From: Radiobacillus kanasensis
GTDB taxonomy: Bacteria; Bacillota; Bacilli; Bacillales; Amphibacillaceae
Length of the DNA: 64,000 nt
Reading direction: 5' to 3'
Assembly: GCF_021049245.1 (NCBI RefSeq)
Contig: NZ_CP088020.1
Coordinates: 1,680,001 to 1,744,000, forward strand
In this document: piece after piece, positions 26,762 to 36,468 of the stretch
Layout: each line of letters starts with the position of its first letter
How positions within the stretch are numbered: position 1 is the first letter of the stretch
Translations under genes and position numbers: made by a program
The notes under the pieces: model-generated
What the model was told of the DNA's origin: nothing
Database searches by the model: none
The model's input: only the letters and a program-made list of their open reading frames with translations

Positions 26762-27179
26762 ATTTATAACCATTTTAATCTCTATATTAGTCGTGCTTAC
26801 AATCGTTGGAGCAGTTGCAGTTGTTGTTGTTCTAAACCTTACTGGTGAAAAAGAAGAGGAAAAAGTAAAAGAACTAACGGCAGATGAATTGCTGGAGTAT
26901 TCTTTTGAAGCGCCAGAAGTGACGACAGACCTTTCGGATGGAAGCTATCTTAAGATCCAGTATCAAGTAGTTGGTGACAGCAAAGAGGCCAAAGAAGAAA
27001 TTGAAAAGCGCAGCTTTCAAATGAAAAACATCATGATTAAACAACTATCGCCAATGTCAGCCGATGAAATTCAAAACGATCTTGCCAAAATAGAAGAAAA
27101 AATGGTTGTAGAATTAAACAAAGTAATGGAAGAAGGAAAAATTGTAGACGTATATACAATTAGTAAAGTTCTACAATAA
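26751..27179 (+). CDS. fliL: Flagellar basal body-associated protein FliL
   Basis: 142 residues from ATG 26751, after AGGTGACGAAG inside swrD. One N-terminal membrane segment (about 5-28), then a periplasm-side type domain ending in [14 protein letters not shown] sequence. FliL forms rings around stator units in other species and stabilises them. Family similarity is modest but length, topology and position agree. Confidence 0.92.
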   Translation: MNRKFITILISILVVLTIVGAVAVVVVLNLTGEKEEEKVKELTADELLEYSFEAPEVTTDLSDGSYLKIQYQVVGDSKEAKEEIEKRSFQMKNIMIKQLSPMSADEIQNDLAKIEEKMVVELNKVMEEGKIVDVYTISKVLQ

Positions 27180-27209
27180 CAATAGTACTCCTAATGGGGG
27201 TGAGAAACA

Positions 27210-28211
27210 TTGGCGGAGGATATTCTATCACAGAATGAAATAGACGCATTACTATCTGCTTTATCTACGGGAGAAATGGATGCGAATAAGCTAAAGCAAG
27301 AAGAAAAAGATCGAAAAGTAAGAGTATATGATTTTAAGAGAGCTTTAAGGTTTTCGAAAGACCAAATCAGGAGTTTGTCGAGAATTCATGAAAACTTTGC
27401 TCGGTTGCTAACGACGTTTTTTTCTGCACAGTTAAGAACGTATGTCAACATTTCTGTTGCATCTGTCGACCAAATACCATATGAAGAATTTGTTAGATCC
27501 GTACCGAAAATGACTATTCTTAACATTTATAGTGTGGCACCATTGGAAGGGCGAATTGTTATTGAGTATAACCCGAACATTGCATATGCTATGATGGATC
27601 GATTACTTGGTGGAAAAGGTAGCAGTGTCAACAAAGTGGAAAACTTAACCGAAATTGAAACAACATTAATGACATCTTTGTTTGAACGAGCGATGGAAAA
27701 CTTAGAAGAAGCCTGGAGCTCATTAACAGAGATAACACCAGTGCTTGAGGAATTTGAAGTGAATCCTCAATTTCTACAACTCGTTTCTCCGAATGAAACC
27801 GTAGTTGTTGTTTCACTTAATACAACGATTGGGGAAAGCTCAGGAATGATTAACATTTGTATTCCTCACGTTGTGCTCGAACCGATTATTCCTCGATTAT
27901 CGGTGCACTATTGGATGCAAACGAAGAGTACTTCCCATAGTAAACCAGAGGAATATAAAAACTTAACGAAATCCATTGAAAAGACTGCGGTGGATGTGAA
28001 AGTATTGCTGGGTGAGACGAATATCTCTATGAACGATCTGTTACATCTTCGTCTTAACGATGTCATTTCACTTAACCAATCTATTGACGAGCCGCTTGCC
28101 CTGCACGTAGGTTCGGAGCCTAAGTTCCGGGTACAACCAGGTAAGAAGAAAAGTAAGCTAGCGGTGCAAATTATTGATGAAATAAAAGGAGGGACGGAAG
28201 ATGACGAATGA
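27210..28211 (+). CDS. fliM: Flagellar motor switch protein FliM
   Basis: 333 residues from TTG 27210, after TGGGGGTGAG. The N-terminal LSQNEIDALLSAL is the CheY-P binding peptide. The CheC-like middle domain spans about 45-235, with FARLLTTFFSAQLRTYVNI and MDRLLGGKG. The C-terminal SpoA domain (about 250-320) has VLLGETNISMNDLLHLRLNDVI. It builds the C ring with FliG and FliY. It overlaps fliY by 11 bases. Confidence 0.98.
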   Translation: MAEDILSQNEIDALLSALSTGEMDANKLKQEEKDRKVRVYDFKRALRFSKDQIRSLSRIHENFARLLTTFFSAQLRTYVNISVASVDQIPYEEFVRSVPKMTILNIYSVAPLEGRIVIEYNPNIAYAMMDRLLGGKGSSVNKVENLTEIETTLMTSLFERAMENLEEAWSSLTEITPVLEEFEVNPQFLQLVSPNETVVVVSLNTTIGESSGMINICIPHVVLEPIIPRLSVHYWMQTKSTSHSKPEEYKNLTKSIEKTAVDVKVLLGETNISMNDLLHLRLNDVISLNQSIDEPLALHVGSEPKFRVQPGKKKSKLAVQIIDEIKGGTEDDE

Positions 28212-29364
28212 TGGAATGCTGTCTCAAGATGAAATTGATGCCCTTTTAAATGGTTCAGGAGATGAATCAGAAGAAAAGAAACCTTCTTCGGAAAACCCTC
28301 CTATTGATGATTATCTTTCGACGATGGAACAGGATGCATTAGGAGAAGTTGGTAATATTTCGTTTGGGACATCAGCAACGACATTATCGACACTCCTTAA
28401 CCAAAAAGTAGAAATTACAACACCAGAAACCTCCATGATTACGAAAGACAACCTAATTAATGAATTTCCGCAACCACATGTTGGCGTGGAAGTTACGTAC
28501 ACGGAAGGATTCAAAGGGGTTAACGTATTTGTCATTAAGTCGAGTGATGCAGCGATCATTGCGGATTTAATGCTCGGAGGGGATGGAACAGCTCCATCTG
28601 AAGAATTAAGTGATATCCACTTAAGTGCTGTTCAAGAAGCAATGAATCAAATGATGGGAACAGCTGCGACAAGTATGTCGACCGTATTTACGAAGAAAGT
28701 AGATATCTCTCCACCATCCATTGCGATTTTAGATGGAGAAGAAAGCGAAGGAGCAAAGAACCTTCATCAGGAAGAGATTTTTGTCAAGGTTTCCTTCCAA
28801 TTAAAGATTGGTACATTAATTGATTCCAGCATCATGCAGTTGCTACCTGTTTCCTTTGCGAAAGAATTAGTTGATCAACTGATGAATCCACCTCAAGAAT
28901 CAACAGAAGCAAAAGAGGCTGTACCTGAGTCTCCAAAAGAACAGGTTCAGGCTTATCAAAACTCTCCGTCTCCTGCTGCAGCACAAGCAAGTTATCAGAC
29001 TCAGCAAGAGCCGAAGCATATTGGTGGTCATAGTATGGAAAATACAAATGTACAAGCAGCAGAGTTCTCTTCCTTTGATCAAGTAGAACTACCTGCTAAA
29101 GAACAAAGAAACCTTGATATGTTGTTAGATATTGGGCTTAACGTAAAAGTTGAGCTTGGTAGAACGAAGCGTTCCGTAAAAGATATTTTAGAATTATCAA
29201 CAGGCTCTATTATCGAATTAGATAAATTAGCTGGTGAACCCGTCGATATCCTTGTCAATGATAAACTCATTGCTAAAGGAGAAGTTGTGGTTATAGAAGA
29301 GAACTTCGGGGTTCGCGTAACAGACATTGTCAGCCAATCCGATAGACTACAGAATCTTAAATAA
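28201..29364 (+). CDS. fliY: Flagellar motor switch phosphatase FliY
   Basis: 387 residues. It combines an N-terminal LSQDEIDALLNG CheY-P binding peptide, a CheC-type phosphatase domain with two active sites (DALGEVGNISFGTSATTLS and HLSAVQEAMNQMMGTAATSM), a low-complexity Gln/Pro/Ala linker (about 230-280) and a FliN-like SpoA domain at the C-terminus. In Bacillus it replaces FliN in the C ring and removes phosphate from CheY-P. Confidence 0.97.
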   Translation: MTNDGMLSQDEIDALLNGSGDESEEKKPSSENPPIDDYLSTMEQDALGEVGNISFGTSATTLSTLLNQKVEITTPETSMITKDNLINEFPQPHVGVEVTYTEGFKGVNVFVIKSSDAAIIADLMLGGDGTAPSEELSDIHLSAVQEAMNQMMGTAATSMSTVFTKKVDISPPSIAILDGEESEGAKNLHQEEIFVKVSFQLKIGTLIDSSIMQLLPVSFAKELVDQLMNPPQESTEAKEAVPESPKEQVQAYQNSPSPAAAQASYQTQQEPKHIGGHSMENTNVQAAEFSSFDQVELPAKEQRNLDMLLDIGLNVKVELGRTKRSVKDILELSTGSIIELDKLAGEPVDILVNDKLIAKGEVVVIEENFGVRVTDIVSQSDRLQNLK

Positions 29365-29396
29365 ACTAAACACTACAGAAGTTAGGGGAGATTAGG

Positions 29397-29759
29397 TTGG
29401 GTAAAAAAATATTAATCGTAGACGACGCTGCATTTATGAGAATGATGATTAAGGATATTTTAAGTAAAAATGGCTTTGAAGTAGTAGGAGAAGCAGAAAA
29501 CGGAGCACAAGCAGTAGAAAAATTCAAAGAACTATCTCCAGATTTAGTGACTATGGACATTACCATGCCCGAGATGGATGGTATTACAGCGTTAAAAGAA
29601 ATTAAACAGCTTAGTGGAGAAGCAAAAGTTATCATGTGCTCTGCTATGGGACAGCAAGCGATGGTTATTGATGCTATTCAAGCCGGTGCTAAAGACTTTA
29701 TCGTTAAGCCATTCCAGGCTGATCGTGTACTTGAAGCTATTTCTAAAGCATTGGACTAA
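29397..29759 (+). CDS. cheY: Chemotaxis response regulator CheY
   Basis: 120 residues from TTG 29397, after GGGGAGATTAGG. Single receiver domain: acidic pair D9/D10, phosphoacceptor D54 in VTMDITMPEMDG, and K104 in FIVKPF. In Bacillus CheY-P binds FliM and promotes counter-clockwise rotation and smooth swimming. Confidence 0.98.
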   Translation: MGKKILIVDDAAFMRMMIKDILSKNGFEVVGEAENGAQAVEKFKELSPDLVTMDITMPEMDGITALKEIKQLSGEAKVIMCSAMGQQAMVIDAIQAGAKDFIVKPFQADRVLEAISKALD

Positions 29760-29778
29760 TAGAAAAAGCGGTGAGCGT

Positions 29779-30465
29779 ATGTTGAAAAAAATCATCTTGT
29801 TCTTTCTCTTGTTCGTTTCAATAACGTCTTTTGTCCAAGTGGAAGCTGCACCAAGTGTAACGGAATGCTTGGAAAACCCAAAAAACTGTGAAACGGACCA
29901 AGAGAAGCCTGAAGAAGAAAATCAAGAGGACCAACAACAAGATCAAGATTCCGTAACAAAAATCGAAGAAGAATCCAGTCAGGAAGGACCGAGTCTTTTC
30001 CTAAATTTTATAAAGTTAATTTTAGCTTTAGGATTTATTCTGGCACTCATATATTTTCTTTTAAAGTTTGTTAACAAACGAAATAAGATGTTTCAACGAG
30101 TTCGTACACTGGAAAACTTAGGCGGTCTATCTCTTGGGGCGAATAAATCGATGCAAATCGTTCGTATCGGAGATAAGGTTTTTGTAGTGGGTGTAGGAGA
30201 TAATATTGAATTGCTCACGGAAATAACAGACGAAGCAACTCTTCAAGAACTGAAAACGAAAGAAGAGTTGCCAGAGTTTAATCCGAGCAACTTGATTACT
30301 TCACTGTTAAACAAAACAAAAAACAAAACTGGAAATCCAGCTCAAGATTCACCAAAAAAACAAGAATTTCAACAAGCTTTTCAAAGTGAGCTTTCCAAAG
30401 TTAAATCGATTCGAAACCAGTTGATGGACCGACGAAAAAATAGGGGCGAAGACAATCATGAATGA
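29779..30465 (+). CDS. fliO: Flagellar biosynthetic protein FliO (FliZ in B. subtilis)
   Basis: 228 residues from ATG 29779, after AGCGGTGAGCG; longer in-frame readings run back into cheY. A signal-like hydrophobic N-terminus (about 4-25) is followed by an acidic Gln-rich linker, a membrane segment (about 75-97) and a cytoplasmic FliO domain with LENLGGLSLGANKSMQIVRIGDKVFVVGV. It helps assemble the FliPQR gate. It overlaps fliP by eight bases. Confidence 0.92.
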   Translation: MLKKIILFFLLFVSITSFVQVEAAPSVTECLENPKNCETDQEKPEEENQEDQQQDQDSVTKIEEESSQEGPSLFLNFIKLILALGFILALIYFLLKFVNKRNKMFQRVRTLENLGGLSLGANKSMQIVRIGDKVFVVGVGDNIELLTEITDEATLQELKTKEELPEFNPSNLITSLLNKTKNKTGNPAQDSPKKQEFQQAFQSELSKVKSIRNQLMDRRKNRGEDNHE

Positions 30466-31123
30466 ATTTATTGATATTTTTTCTGGCTCCGATCCAACCG
30501 ACGTGTCGACATCTGTTAAGCTTCTGCTATTATTGACGGTTTTTTCATTAGCACCCAGTATTTTAATATTGATGACTTCTTTTACACGTATTATTATCGT
30601 CTTATCATTTGTAAGAACGTCTTTGGCAACCCAACAAATGCCACCTAACCAAGTGTTAATAGGGATTGCTTTATTTCTAACCTTTTTCATCATGGCGCCG
30701 ACATTTCATGAAATTAATGACAAAGCTTTAACTCCTTTATTTAATGAGGAAATCTCTTTGGATGAAGCCTATGATGAGGCAAGCATCCCGTTAAAGGAGT
30801 TCATGGCCAAACATACAAGGCAAAAGGATTTAGCTTTGTTTATGAATTATGCGCAGATGGAAAGGCCGGAAACCATTCAGGAAATTCCGATGACTACGCT
30901 TGTGCCGGCATTTGCTATTAGTGAGCTGAAAACAGCATTCCAAATGGGGTTTATGATTTTTATTCCATTTCTCGTTATTGATATGGCAGTGGCTAGTGTT
31001 CTTATGTCCATGGGGATGATGATGTTACCGCCAGTTATGATTTCATTACCGTTTAAGATTTTATTATTCATATTAGTAGATGGCTGGTATTTAATCACAC
31101 ATTCTTTATTGCAAGGATTCTAA
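30458..31123 (+). CDS. fliP: Flagellar export gate protein FliP
   Basis: 221 residues. Integral membrane core of the export gate, with four hydrophobic segments. Conserved parts are LLLLLTVFSLAPSILILMTSFTRIIIVLSFVRTSLATQQMPPNQVLIGIALFLTFFIMAPTF in the front half and FQMGFMIFIPFLVIDMAVASVLMSMGMMMLPP in the second half. The start overlaps fliO; FliP here lacks a long cleavable signal. Confidence 0.97.
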   Translation: MNEFIDIFSGSDPTDVSTSVKLLLLLTVFSLAPSILILMTSFTRIIIVLSFVRTSLATQQMPPNQVLIGIALFLTFFIMAPTFHEINDKALTPLFNEEISLDEAYDEASIPLKEFMAKHTRQKDLALFMNYAQMERPETIQEIPMTTLVPAFAISELKTAFQMGFMIFIPFLVIDMAVASVLMSMGMMMLPPVMISLPFKILLFILVDGWYLITHSLLQGF

Positions 31124-31142
31124 TTGGTGAAAGGGGATTGCC

Positions 31143-31412
31143 GTGAGCGGAGAATTTGTTATTTCTTTAGCGGAACAAGGTATTTATACAGTACTAGTCA
31201 TTACAGCCCCTGTTCTTATTTTAGCTTTGGTCGTAGGACTTATCGTTAGTATTTTTCAAGCCACTACACAAATCCAGGAACAAACCCTAGCTTTTATTCC
31301 TAAGATTGTTGCTGTTCTAGTTGGGTTAGTTTTTTTTGGCCCATGGATGCTCACGAAAATGGTGGAGTTTACAGCAAATCTATTCGAAAATCTAAACAAG
31401 TTCGTAGGATAA
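31143..31412 (+). CDS. fliQ: Flagellar export gate protein FliQ
   Basis: 89 residues from GTG 31143, after AAAGGGG. Two membrane helices with the signature FQATTQIQEQTLAFIPKI between them. It packs around FliP/FliR in the gate. fliR starts three bases after its stop. Confidence 0.96.
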   Translation: MSGEFVISLAEQGIYTVLVITAPVLILALVVGLIVSIFQATTQIQEQTLAFIPKIVAVLVGLVFFGPWMLTKMVEFTANLFENLNKFVG

Positions 31413-31415
31413 AGA

Positions 31416-32195
31416 ATGTTAGAGTTAATTGATTTTACAAAGTTTCCTGGATTTTTACTCGTCTTTATGCGTGTCACAGCATTTTTTGTAACAGTTCCTA
31501 TATTCTCTTATCGGAACGTTCCTACATCTTTTAAAGTAGGTTTTAGTCTTTTTTTATCATGGATTATGTTTTATACCATTCCAATACCAGAGATAGCGTT
31601 CAATATGACGTTTATTCTACTCGTAGTAAAAGAAGCTCTCGTTGGGTTATTAATTGGTCTTGTCGCTTACATGATTATGGCTGCCATACAAATCGCAGGA
31701 GGATTAATTGACTTCCAAATGGGATTTGCCATAGCCAACGTCATGGATCCACAAACCGGTGCACAAAGTCCATTAACTGGGCAATATTTCTATACCATTG
31801 CCATGTTATTTTTGTTAGCAGTGAATGGGCATCACTTATTAATTGATGGGATATTTTACAGCTACCAAACCGTGCCGATTGATGCGATGATAGCATTTGG
31901 GGACCAAGGAATTGCAGAGTTTGCGATGCGGACATTAAGCAAGCTGTTCATCATTGCTTTTCAAATGGCGATGCCGATTGTAGGATGTTTATTCTTGGTT
32001 GACGTAGCACTCGGAATTGTAGCCCGTACGGTTCCACAACTTAATGTGTTTGTAGTCGGGTTGCCGTTAAAGATTTTTGTGAGTTTCTTTTTACTTGTTG
32101 TTTCGATGGGTATTTATTTTACGCTCGTTCGTAGTTTATTTGAATACGCGACGGAATCAATGCGAGGATTAATGCTACTCTTTGGAGGTGCTTAG
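31416..32195 (+). CDS. fliR: Flagellar export gate protein FliR
   Basis: 259 residues, about six membrane segments. Family parts include VFMRVTAFFVTVPIFSYRNVPTSFKVGFS and GGLIDFQMGFAIANVMDPQTG. FliR completes the FliP5Q4R1 export channel. The ATG at 31416 lies close behind fliQ and the stop abuts the flhB start without a gap. Confidence 0.96.
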   Translation: MLELIDFTKFPGFLLVFMRVTAFFVTVPIFSYRNVPTSFKVGFSLFLSWIMFYTIPIPEIAFNMTFILLVVKEALVGLLIGLVAYMIMAAIQIAGGLIDFQMGFAIANVMDPQTGAQSPLTGQYFYTIAMLFLLAVNGHHLLIDGIFYSYQTVPIDAMIAFGDQGIAEFAMRTLSKLFIIAFQMAMPIVGCLFLVDVALGIVARTVPQLNVFVVGLPLKIFVSFFLLVVSMGIYFTLVRSLFEYATESMRGLMLLFGGA

Positions 32196-33284
32196 ATGGA
32201 GCTTCGGTTAGATTTACAGTTTTTTGCTGGAGAGAAGACAGAAAAAGCAACTCCAAAAAAGCGGCAGGATGCTAGAAAGAAAGGGCAAGTTGCCAAAAGT
32301 CAGGAAGTAAGTACAGCGATTCTTTTATTCTTTATTTTCCTAACGTTTGTCGTTACTGGTGGCTTTATGAAAGACATCATGTTGGCGTTCTTTCGGACCT
32401 CCTTTTCGGAATATGTGTTGTTAGATGTAACAGAAAAAACGGTTGAACATATTTTCTTAGAATCTACAATTGAAATCAGTAAGGCGCTTGCTCCTATTAT
32501 GGGGATTGCCCTTATCGTGGGGGTAGCTTCAAACCTTGCTCAAGTCGGTTTTCTTTATACGACGGAACCACTTAAAGCAAAGCTAAACAAGCTTGATCCG
32601 ATTCAAGGGGCAAAACGAATTTTTTCTGTTCGCGCTTTAGTGGAGCTTGTAAAGTCTATTCTAAAAATTGCAGTTGTAGGATGCGTAACCTTCGCCATCC
32701 TTTGGATGAACAAAGAAGAAATGATGCTTTTATCTCATAAGGACGTACAGTCCGCATTGGCCTTTTTCGGAAACATTACGATACAAATGGGGCTTGCAGC
32801 CTCGGTTGCTTTACTCATATTAGCTGTATTCGATTATGCTTATCAGAAATTTGACCATGAAAAAAATCTTCGGATGTCAAAAAATGACATTAAAGATGAA
32901 TATAAAAATATTGAAGGAAATCCACTAATTAAGTCGAAAATAAAAGAAAAACAAAGACAAATGGCGATGCGGAGGATGATGAGTGAAATACCTCAAGCAG
33001 ATGTGGTCATTACGAACCCGACTCACTATGCAATAGCCATTAAGTACGATGAAACGAAAGCAGATGCCCCTTATGTTGTTGCTAAAGGTGTCGATTTCGT
33101 AGCCTTTCGAATCCGAGAGGTTGCCAAAGCAAATGATGTCATGTTGGTAGAGAATCGACCTCTAGCAAGAGCATTATATGCACAGGTCGAAATCGGACAA
33201 GCGATTGGAGAAGACTTCTTCCAACAGGTTGCCGAAATTTTAGCCTATGTATATAGCATCGAACAAAAAGCAAACAAAAGTTAG
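32196..33284 (+). CDS. flhB: Flagellar export switch protein FlhB
   Basis: 362 residues. N-terminal KTEKATPKKRQDARKKGQVAKS, four membrane segments (about 30-210) and the cytoplasmic switch domain with the autocleavage motif NPTH at 274-277 followed by YAIAIKYDE. Cleavage after the Asn and interaction with FliK change export from hook to filament type. YlqH at 5896 is a paralogue of this cytoplasmic domain. Confidence 0.98.
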   Translation: MELRLDLQFFAGEKTEKATPKKRQDARKKGQVAKSQEVSTAILLFFIFLTFVVTGGFMKDIMLAFFRTSFSEYVLLDVTEKTVEHIFLESTIEISKALAPIMGIALIVGVASNLAQVGFLYTTEPLKAKLNKLDPIQGAKRIFSVRALVELVKSILKIAVVGCVTFAILWMNKEEMMLLSHKDVQSALAFFGNITIQMGLAASVALLILAVFDYAYQKFDHEKNLRMSKNDIKDEYKNIEGNPLIKSKIKEKQRQMAMRRMMSEIPQADVVITNPTHYAIAIKYDETKADAPYVVAKGVDFVAFRIREVAKANDVMLVENRPLARALYAQVEIGQAIGEDFFQQVAEILAYVYSIEQKANKS

Positions 33285-33297
33285 GAGGAAATAAGGA

Positions 33298-35331
33298 TTG
33301 AAGCTACGTGATATGTCTGTTCTATTAGCGGTTATTTTAATCGTTGCCATGCTCGTTGTACCATTACCTGGATGGATTCTTAGTTTCTTAATTTTAATCA
33401 ACATATCGCTGGCATTACTCGTTATTCTCGTTTCTATGAATACGAGCAGTGCTTTGGAATTATCTATTTTTCCTTCCCTATTGCTTTTGCTTACTTTGTT
33501 TAGACTTGGATTGAATGTATCGACAACGAGATCCATTCTTTCGGAAGCAGATGCAGGTGGAGTAGTAGAGACGTTTGGAACATTTGTAATAGGTGATAAT
33601 CCGTTAGTAGGTTTTGTTGTATTCTTAATCTTAATCATCATTCAGTTCTTAGTTATCACAAAGGGTTCGGAAAGGGTTTCAGAAGTTGCGGCACGATTTA
33701 CCCTCGACGCAATGCCAGGAAAACAAATGAGTATTGATGCTGACTTGAACGCTGGTATGATTTCCGAGCATCAAGCAAAGGAACGAAGAGAAAAAATTGA
33801 ACAAGAAGCCGACTTTTACGGGGCCATGGATGGTGCGAGTAAGTTCGTAAAAGGGGATGCAATTGCTGGTATTATTATCGTTCTTATTAATATTATTTTT
33901 GGGTTAATTATCGGAATGGTTCAAATGGATATGGGATTCCAAGAAGCCATTACGACGTATATGCAGCTTACGGTAGGGGATGGCTTGGTGAGTCAGATTC
34001 CAGCCTTACTGATTTCCACTGCTACAGGTATTGTCGTAACACGTGTAACGACCGAAGGAAACTTAGGCACAGACATTACGAAACAGCTTTTCCAGTTTCC
34101 GAAGCTGTTATATATTGCAGCGGGGACGATTTTCTTACTTGGTCTTACACCGATTAACTTCTTCCTAACAGCTTCCATAGCAGCCGTGTTAGCGTTCGGA
34201 GGCTATTGGTTATCGAGAGTTCCAGAAGCACCGGATTTGCCGACAGAATTAGAGGAAGAGGAAGAAGCAAGTGAACAGATGAAATCTTCCGAGAATGTGG
34301 TTGGATTGTTAAGTATGGATCCCATTGAATTTGAGTTCGGCTATGCCTTAATTCCGCTAGCTGACACCAATCAAGGGGGAGACTTACTAGATCGAATTGT
34401 CATGATTCGTCGCCAATTAGCTATAGAACTAGGAATTGTTATTCCAGTCGTAAGAATAAGAGATAACATCCAATTGAATCCGAATGAGTATCGCTTGAAA
34501 ATTAAAGGGAACGAAGTGGCACAAGGGGAATTATTGCTAGATCATTTCTTAGCAATGAGCCCTGGCTCGGAAGATGATCTTCTGGATGGAATCGACACGG
34601 TAGAACCAGCATTTGGTTTACCTGCAAAATGGATAACCGAAGAATTAAAAGATGAAGCGGAGTTATCTGGATACACCGTTGTAGATCCACCTTCCGTCGT
34701 TTCTACTCATATTACAGAAGTAATTAAACGATATTCGCACATGCTATTAGGAAGACAAGAAACGAAACAACTAATTGATCACTTGAAAGAGACGTATCCA
34801 ATCCTGGTCGAAGAGGTTACTCCAGACCCATTATCGATCGGAGATGTTCAAAAGGTACTAGCTAAGTTACTAAGAGAGAATATCTCAATTCGAAATTTAC
34901 CAGTGATTTTCGAAACGTTAGCCGATTTTGGAAAAATGACCAATGATGCCGATTTGTTAGCCGAGTATGCGAGACAGGCATTATCTGCGCAAATTACGAA
35001 ACAATATGTATCAAACGATTCTTCTTTAAAAGTTGTTACAATCTCAGCAGGTGTCGAAAAATTATTTGCCGATCACATTCAGCAAACTGAGCATGGAAGT
35101 TATTTATCCTTAGACCCAGATACTCAACAGATGATTATGAAATCCGTTTCCGAAAGTGTGGAACAACTATCGTTACAACAAGAAACACCGATTGTGTTAT
35201 GTTCTCCAGCTATTCGAATGTATGTGAAGCAATTATTAGATCGCTTTTTACCGCACGTCGTTGTCTTGTCTTATAACGAGTTAGAGCCTAACTTAGAAGT
35301 TCAAAGTGTAGGAGTGGTGAATGTCGCATGA
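33298..35331 (+). CDS. flhA: Flagellar export apparatus protein FlhA
   Basis: 677 residues from TTG 33298, after TTAGGAGGAAATAAGG. Eight membrane helices fill about 1-310, including the FHIPEP-family block KGSERVSEVAARFTLDAMPGKQMSIDADLNAGM. The cytoplasmic half (about 330-677) makes the nonameric ring that binds chaperone-substrate complexes. It overlaps flhF by four bases. Confidence 0.98.
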   Translation: MKLRDMSVLLAVILIVAMLVVPLPGWILSFLILINISLALLVILVSMNTSSALELSIFPSLLLLLTLFRLGLNVSTTRSILSEADAGGVVETFGTFVIGDNPLVGFVVFLILIIIQFLVITKGSERVSEVAARFTLDAMPGKQMSIDADLNAGMISEHQAKERREKIEQEADFYGAMDGASKFVKGDAIAGIIIVLINIIFGLIIGMVQMDMGFQEAITTYMQLTVGDGLVSQIPALLISTATGIVVTRVTTEGNLGTDITKQLFQFPKLLYIAAGTIFLLGLTPINFFLTASIAAVLAFGGYWLSRVPEAPDLPTELEEEEEASEQMKSSENVVGLLSMDPIEFEFGYALIPLADTNQGGDLLDRIVMIRRQLAIELGIVIPVVRIRDNIQLNPNEYRLKIKGNEVAQGELLLDHFLAMSPGSEDDLLDGIDTVEPAFGLPAKWITEELKDEAELSGYTVVDPPSVVSTHITEVIKRYSHMLLGRQETKQLIDHLKETYPILVEEVTPDPLSIGDVQKVLAKLLRENISIRNLPVIFETLADFGKMTNDADLLAEYARQALSAQITKQYVSNDSSLKVVTISAGVEKLFADHIQQTEHGSYLSLDPDTQQMIMKSVSESVEQLSLQQETPIVLCSPAIRMYVKQLLDRFLPHVVVLSYNELEPNLEVQSVGVVNVA

Positions 35332-36467
35332 AGGTAAAAAAATTTATTGCACCAACCATGCCTGAAGTTATGAATCAAATAAGAAAAGACTTAGGGGCCG
35401 ACGCGGTTATTTTAAATTCAAAGGTCGTACTAAAGGGTGGTTTTTTAGGACTTTTTAAGAAACGGAATGTGGAAGTAATAGCGGCTTTGGATCCTGCACC
35501 AAAGAAATCGAAAGAAGAACTGAAGCTTGCCCCGACTTCTATTGTTCAGGAAGTAAAAAGAAAGGAACCACCGGTTGCTGAACCTGCTCCAAGACCTGTT
35601 TCAAAACCAAATCAACAGGATGATTTAGTCTTGAAAGAAATTAAAGAACTAAAAGCTTGGGTGGCGAAACACGGAACCCAACCATCTGTTTATCCTGAAG
35701 CCATTCAATCGTATTATGAATATCTGCTTGAGCAAGAAGTGCAGAAAGAAATGGCAAAAGAATTGATGGACACCGTGATGACGGACTATGTGGAATCCCG
35801 ACCAGATGCTTTGAAGCAGCTTGTTTCCGAAGCCGTCCATGATAAGTTATCCAAGTTGCCATTTGGGAAGCAGCAAGGGAACCAAAAGTTTATTCACTTT
35901 GTCGGACCAACTGGTGTTGGTAAAACGACTACTATCGCAAAGATTGCTGCGGACCAAGTGTTAAATCAAAAGAAGAAGGTTGCATTCATTACGATGGACA
36001 CTTATCGTATTGCAGCCATTGATCAACTAAGAACCTACTCCAAGATTTTAGAAGTTCCGTTAGAAATTGCTTATTCGTTGGCAGACTATCAAGAAGCCAG
36101 AAAAAAGTTTTCCGATTATGATCTTGTATTGGTAGACACAGCAGGGCGGAACTTTAGAGATCCTGCTTATATAAGCCAACTAGAAGAAATTCTCGACGTA
36201 GAAAGAGATTTTGATACCTATTTAGTATTATCCCTGACGACGAGAACGAAGGATTTACATGAACTAGTAAGTCAATTCATGAATATACCAATCAAACAAC
36301 TCATCTTTACAAAAAAGGATGAAACCTCCGTATATGGAGCCATTCTAAATCTTTGTACGACGTATGGATTAGGAGTAGCGTATCTTACGAATGGGCAGGA
36401 CGTGCCTGATGACATAGAGGAATTATCCGTCTCAAAAATTTGTGAAATGATAGTTGGTGACTTATAA
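35328..36467 (+). CDS. flhF: Flagellar SRP-like GTPase FlhF
   Basis: 379 residues. A variable N-terminal part (1-110) is followed by a helical N domain and a GTPase domain with P-loop [18 protein letters not shown] near 198, DTYRIAAIDQLRTY, and DTAGRNF. It is a relative of Ffh and FtsY that places the flagellar basal body, with FlhG controlling its GTPase. The ATG overlaps flhA. Confidence 0.97.
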   Translation: MKVKKFIAPTMPEVMNQIRKDLGADAVILNSKVVLKGGFLGLFKKRNVEVIAALDPAPKKSKEELKLAPTSIVQEVKRKEPPVAEPAPRPVSKPNQQDDLVLKEIKELKAWVAKHGTQPSVYPEAIQSYYEYLLEQEVQKEMAKELMDTVMTDYVESRPDALKQLVSEAVHDKLSKLPFGKQQGNQKFIHFVGPTGVGKTTTIAKIAADQVLNQKKKVAFITMDTYRIAAIDQLRTYSKILEVPLEIAYSLADYQEARKKFSDYDLVLVDTAGRNFRDPAYISQLEEILDVERDFDTYLVLSLTTRTKDLHELVSQFMNIPIKQLIFTKKDETSVYGAILNLCTTYGLGVAYLTNGQDVPDDIEELSVSKICEMIVGDL

Positions 36468-36468
36468 G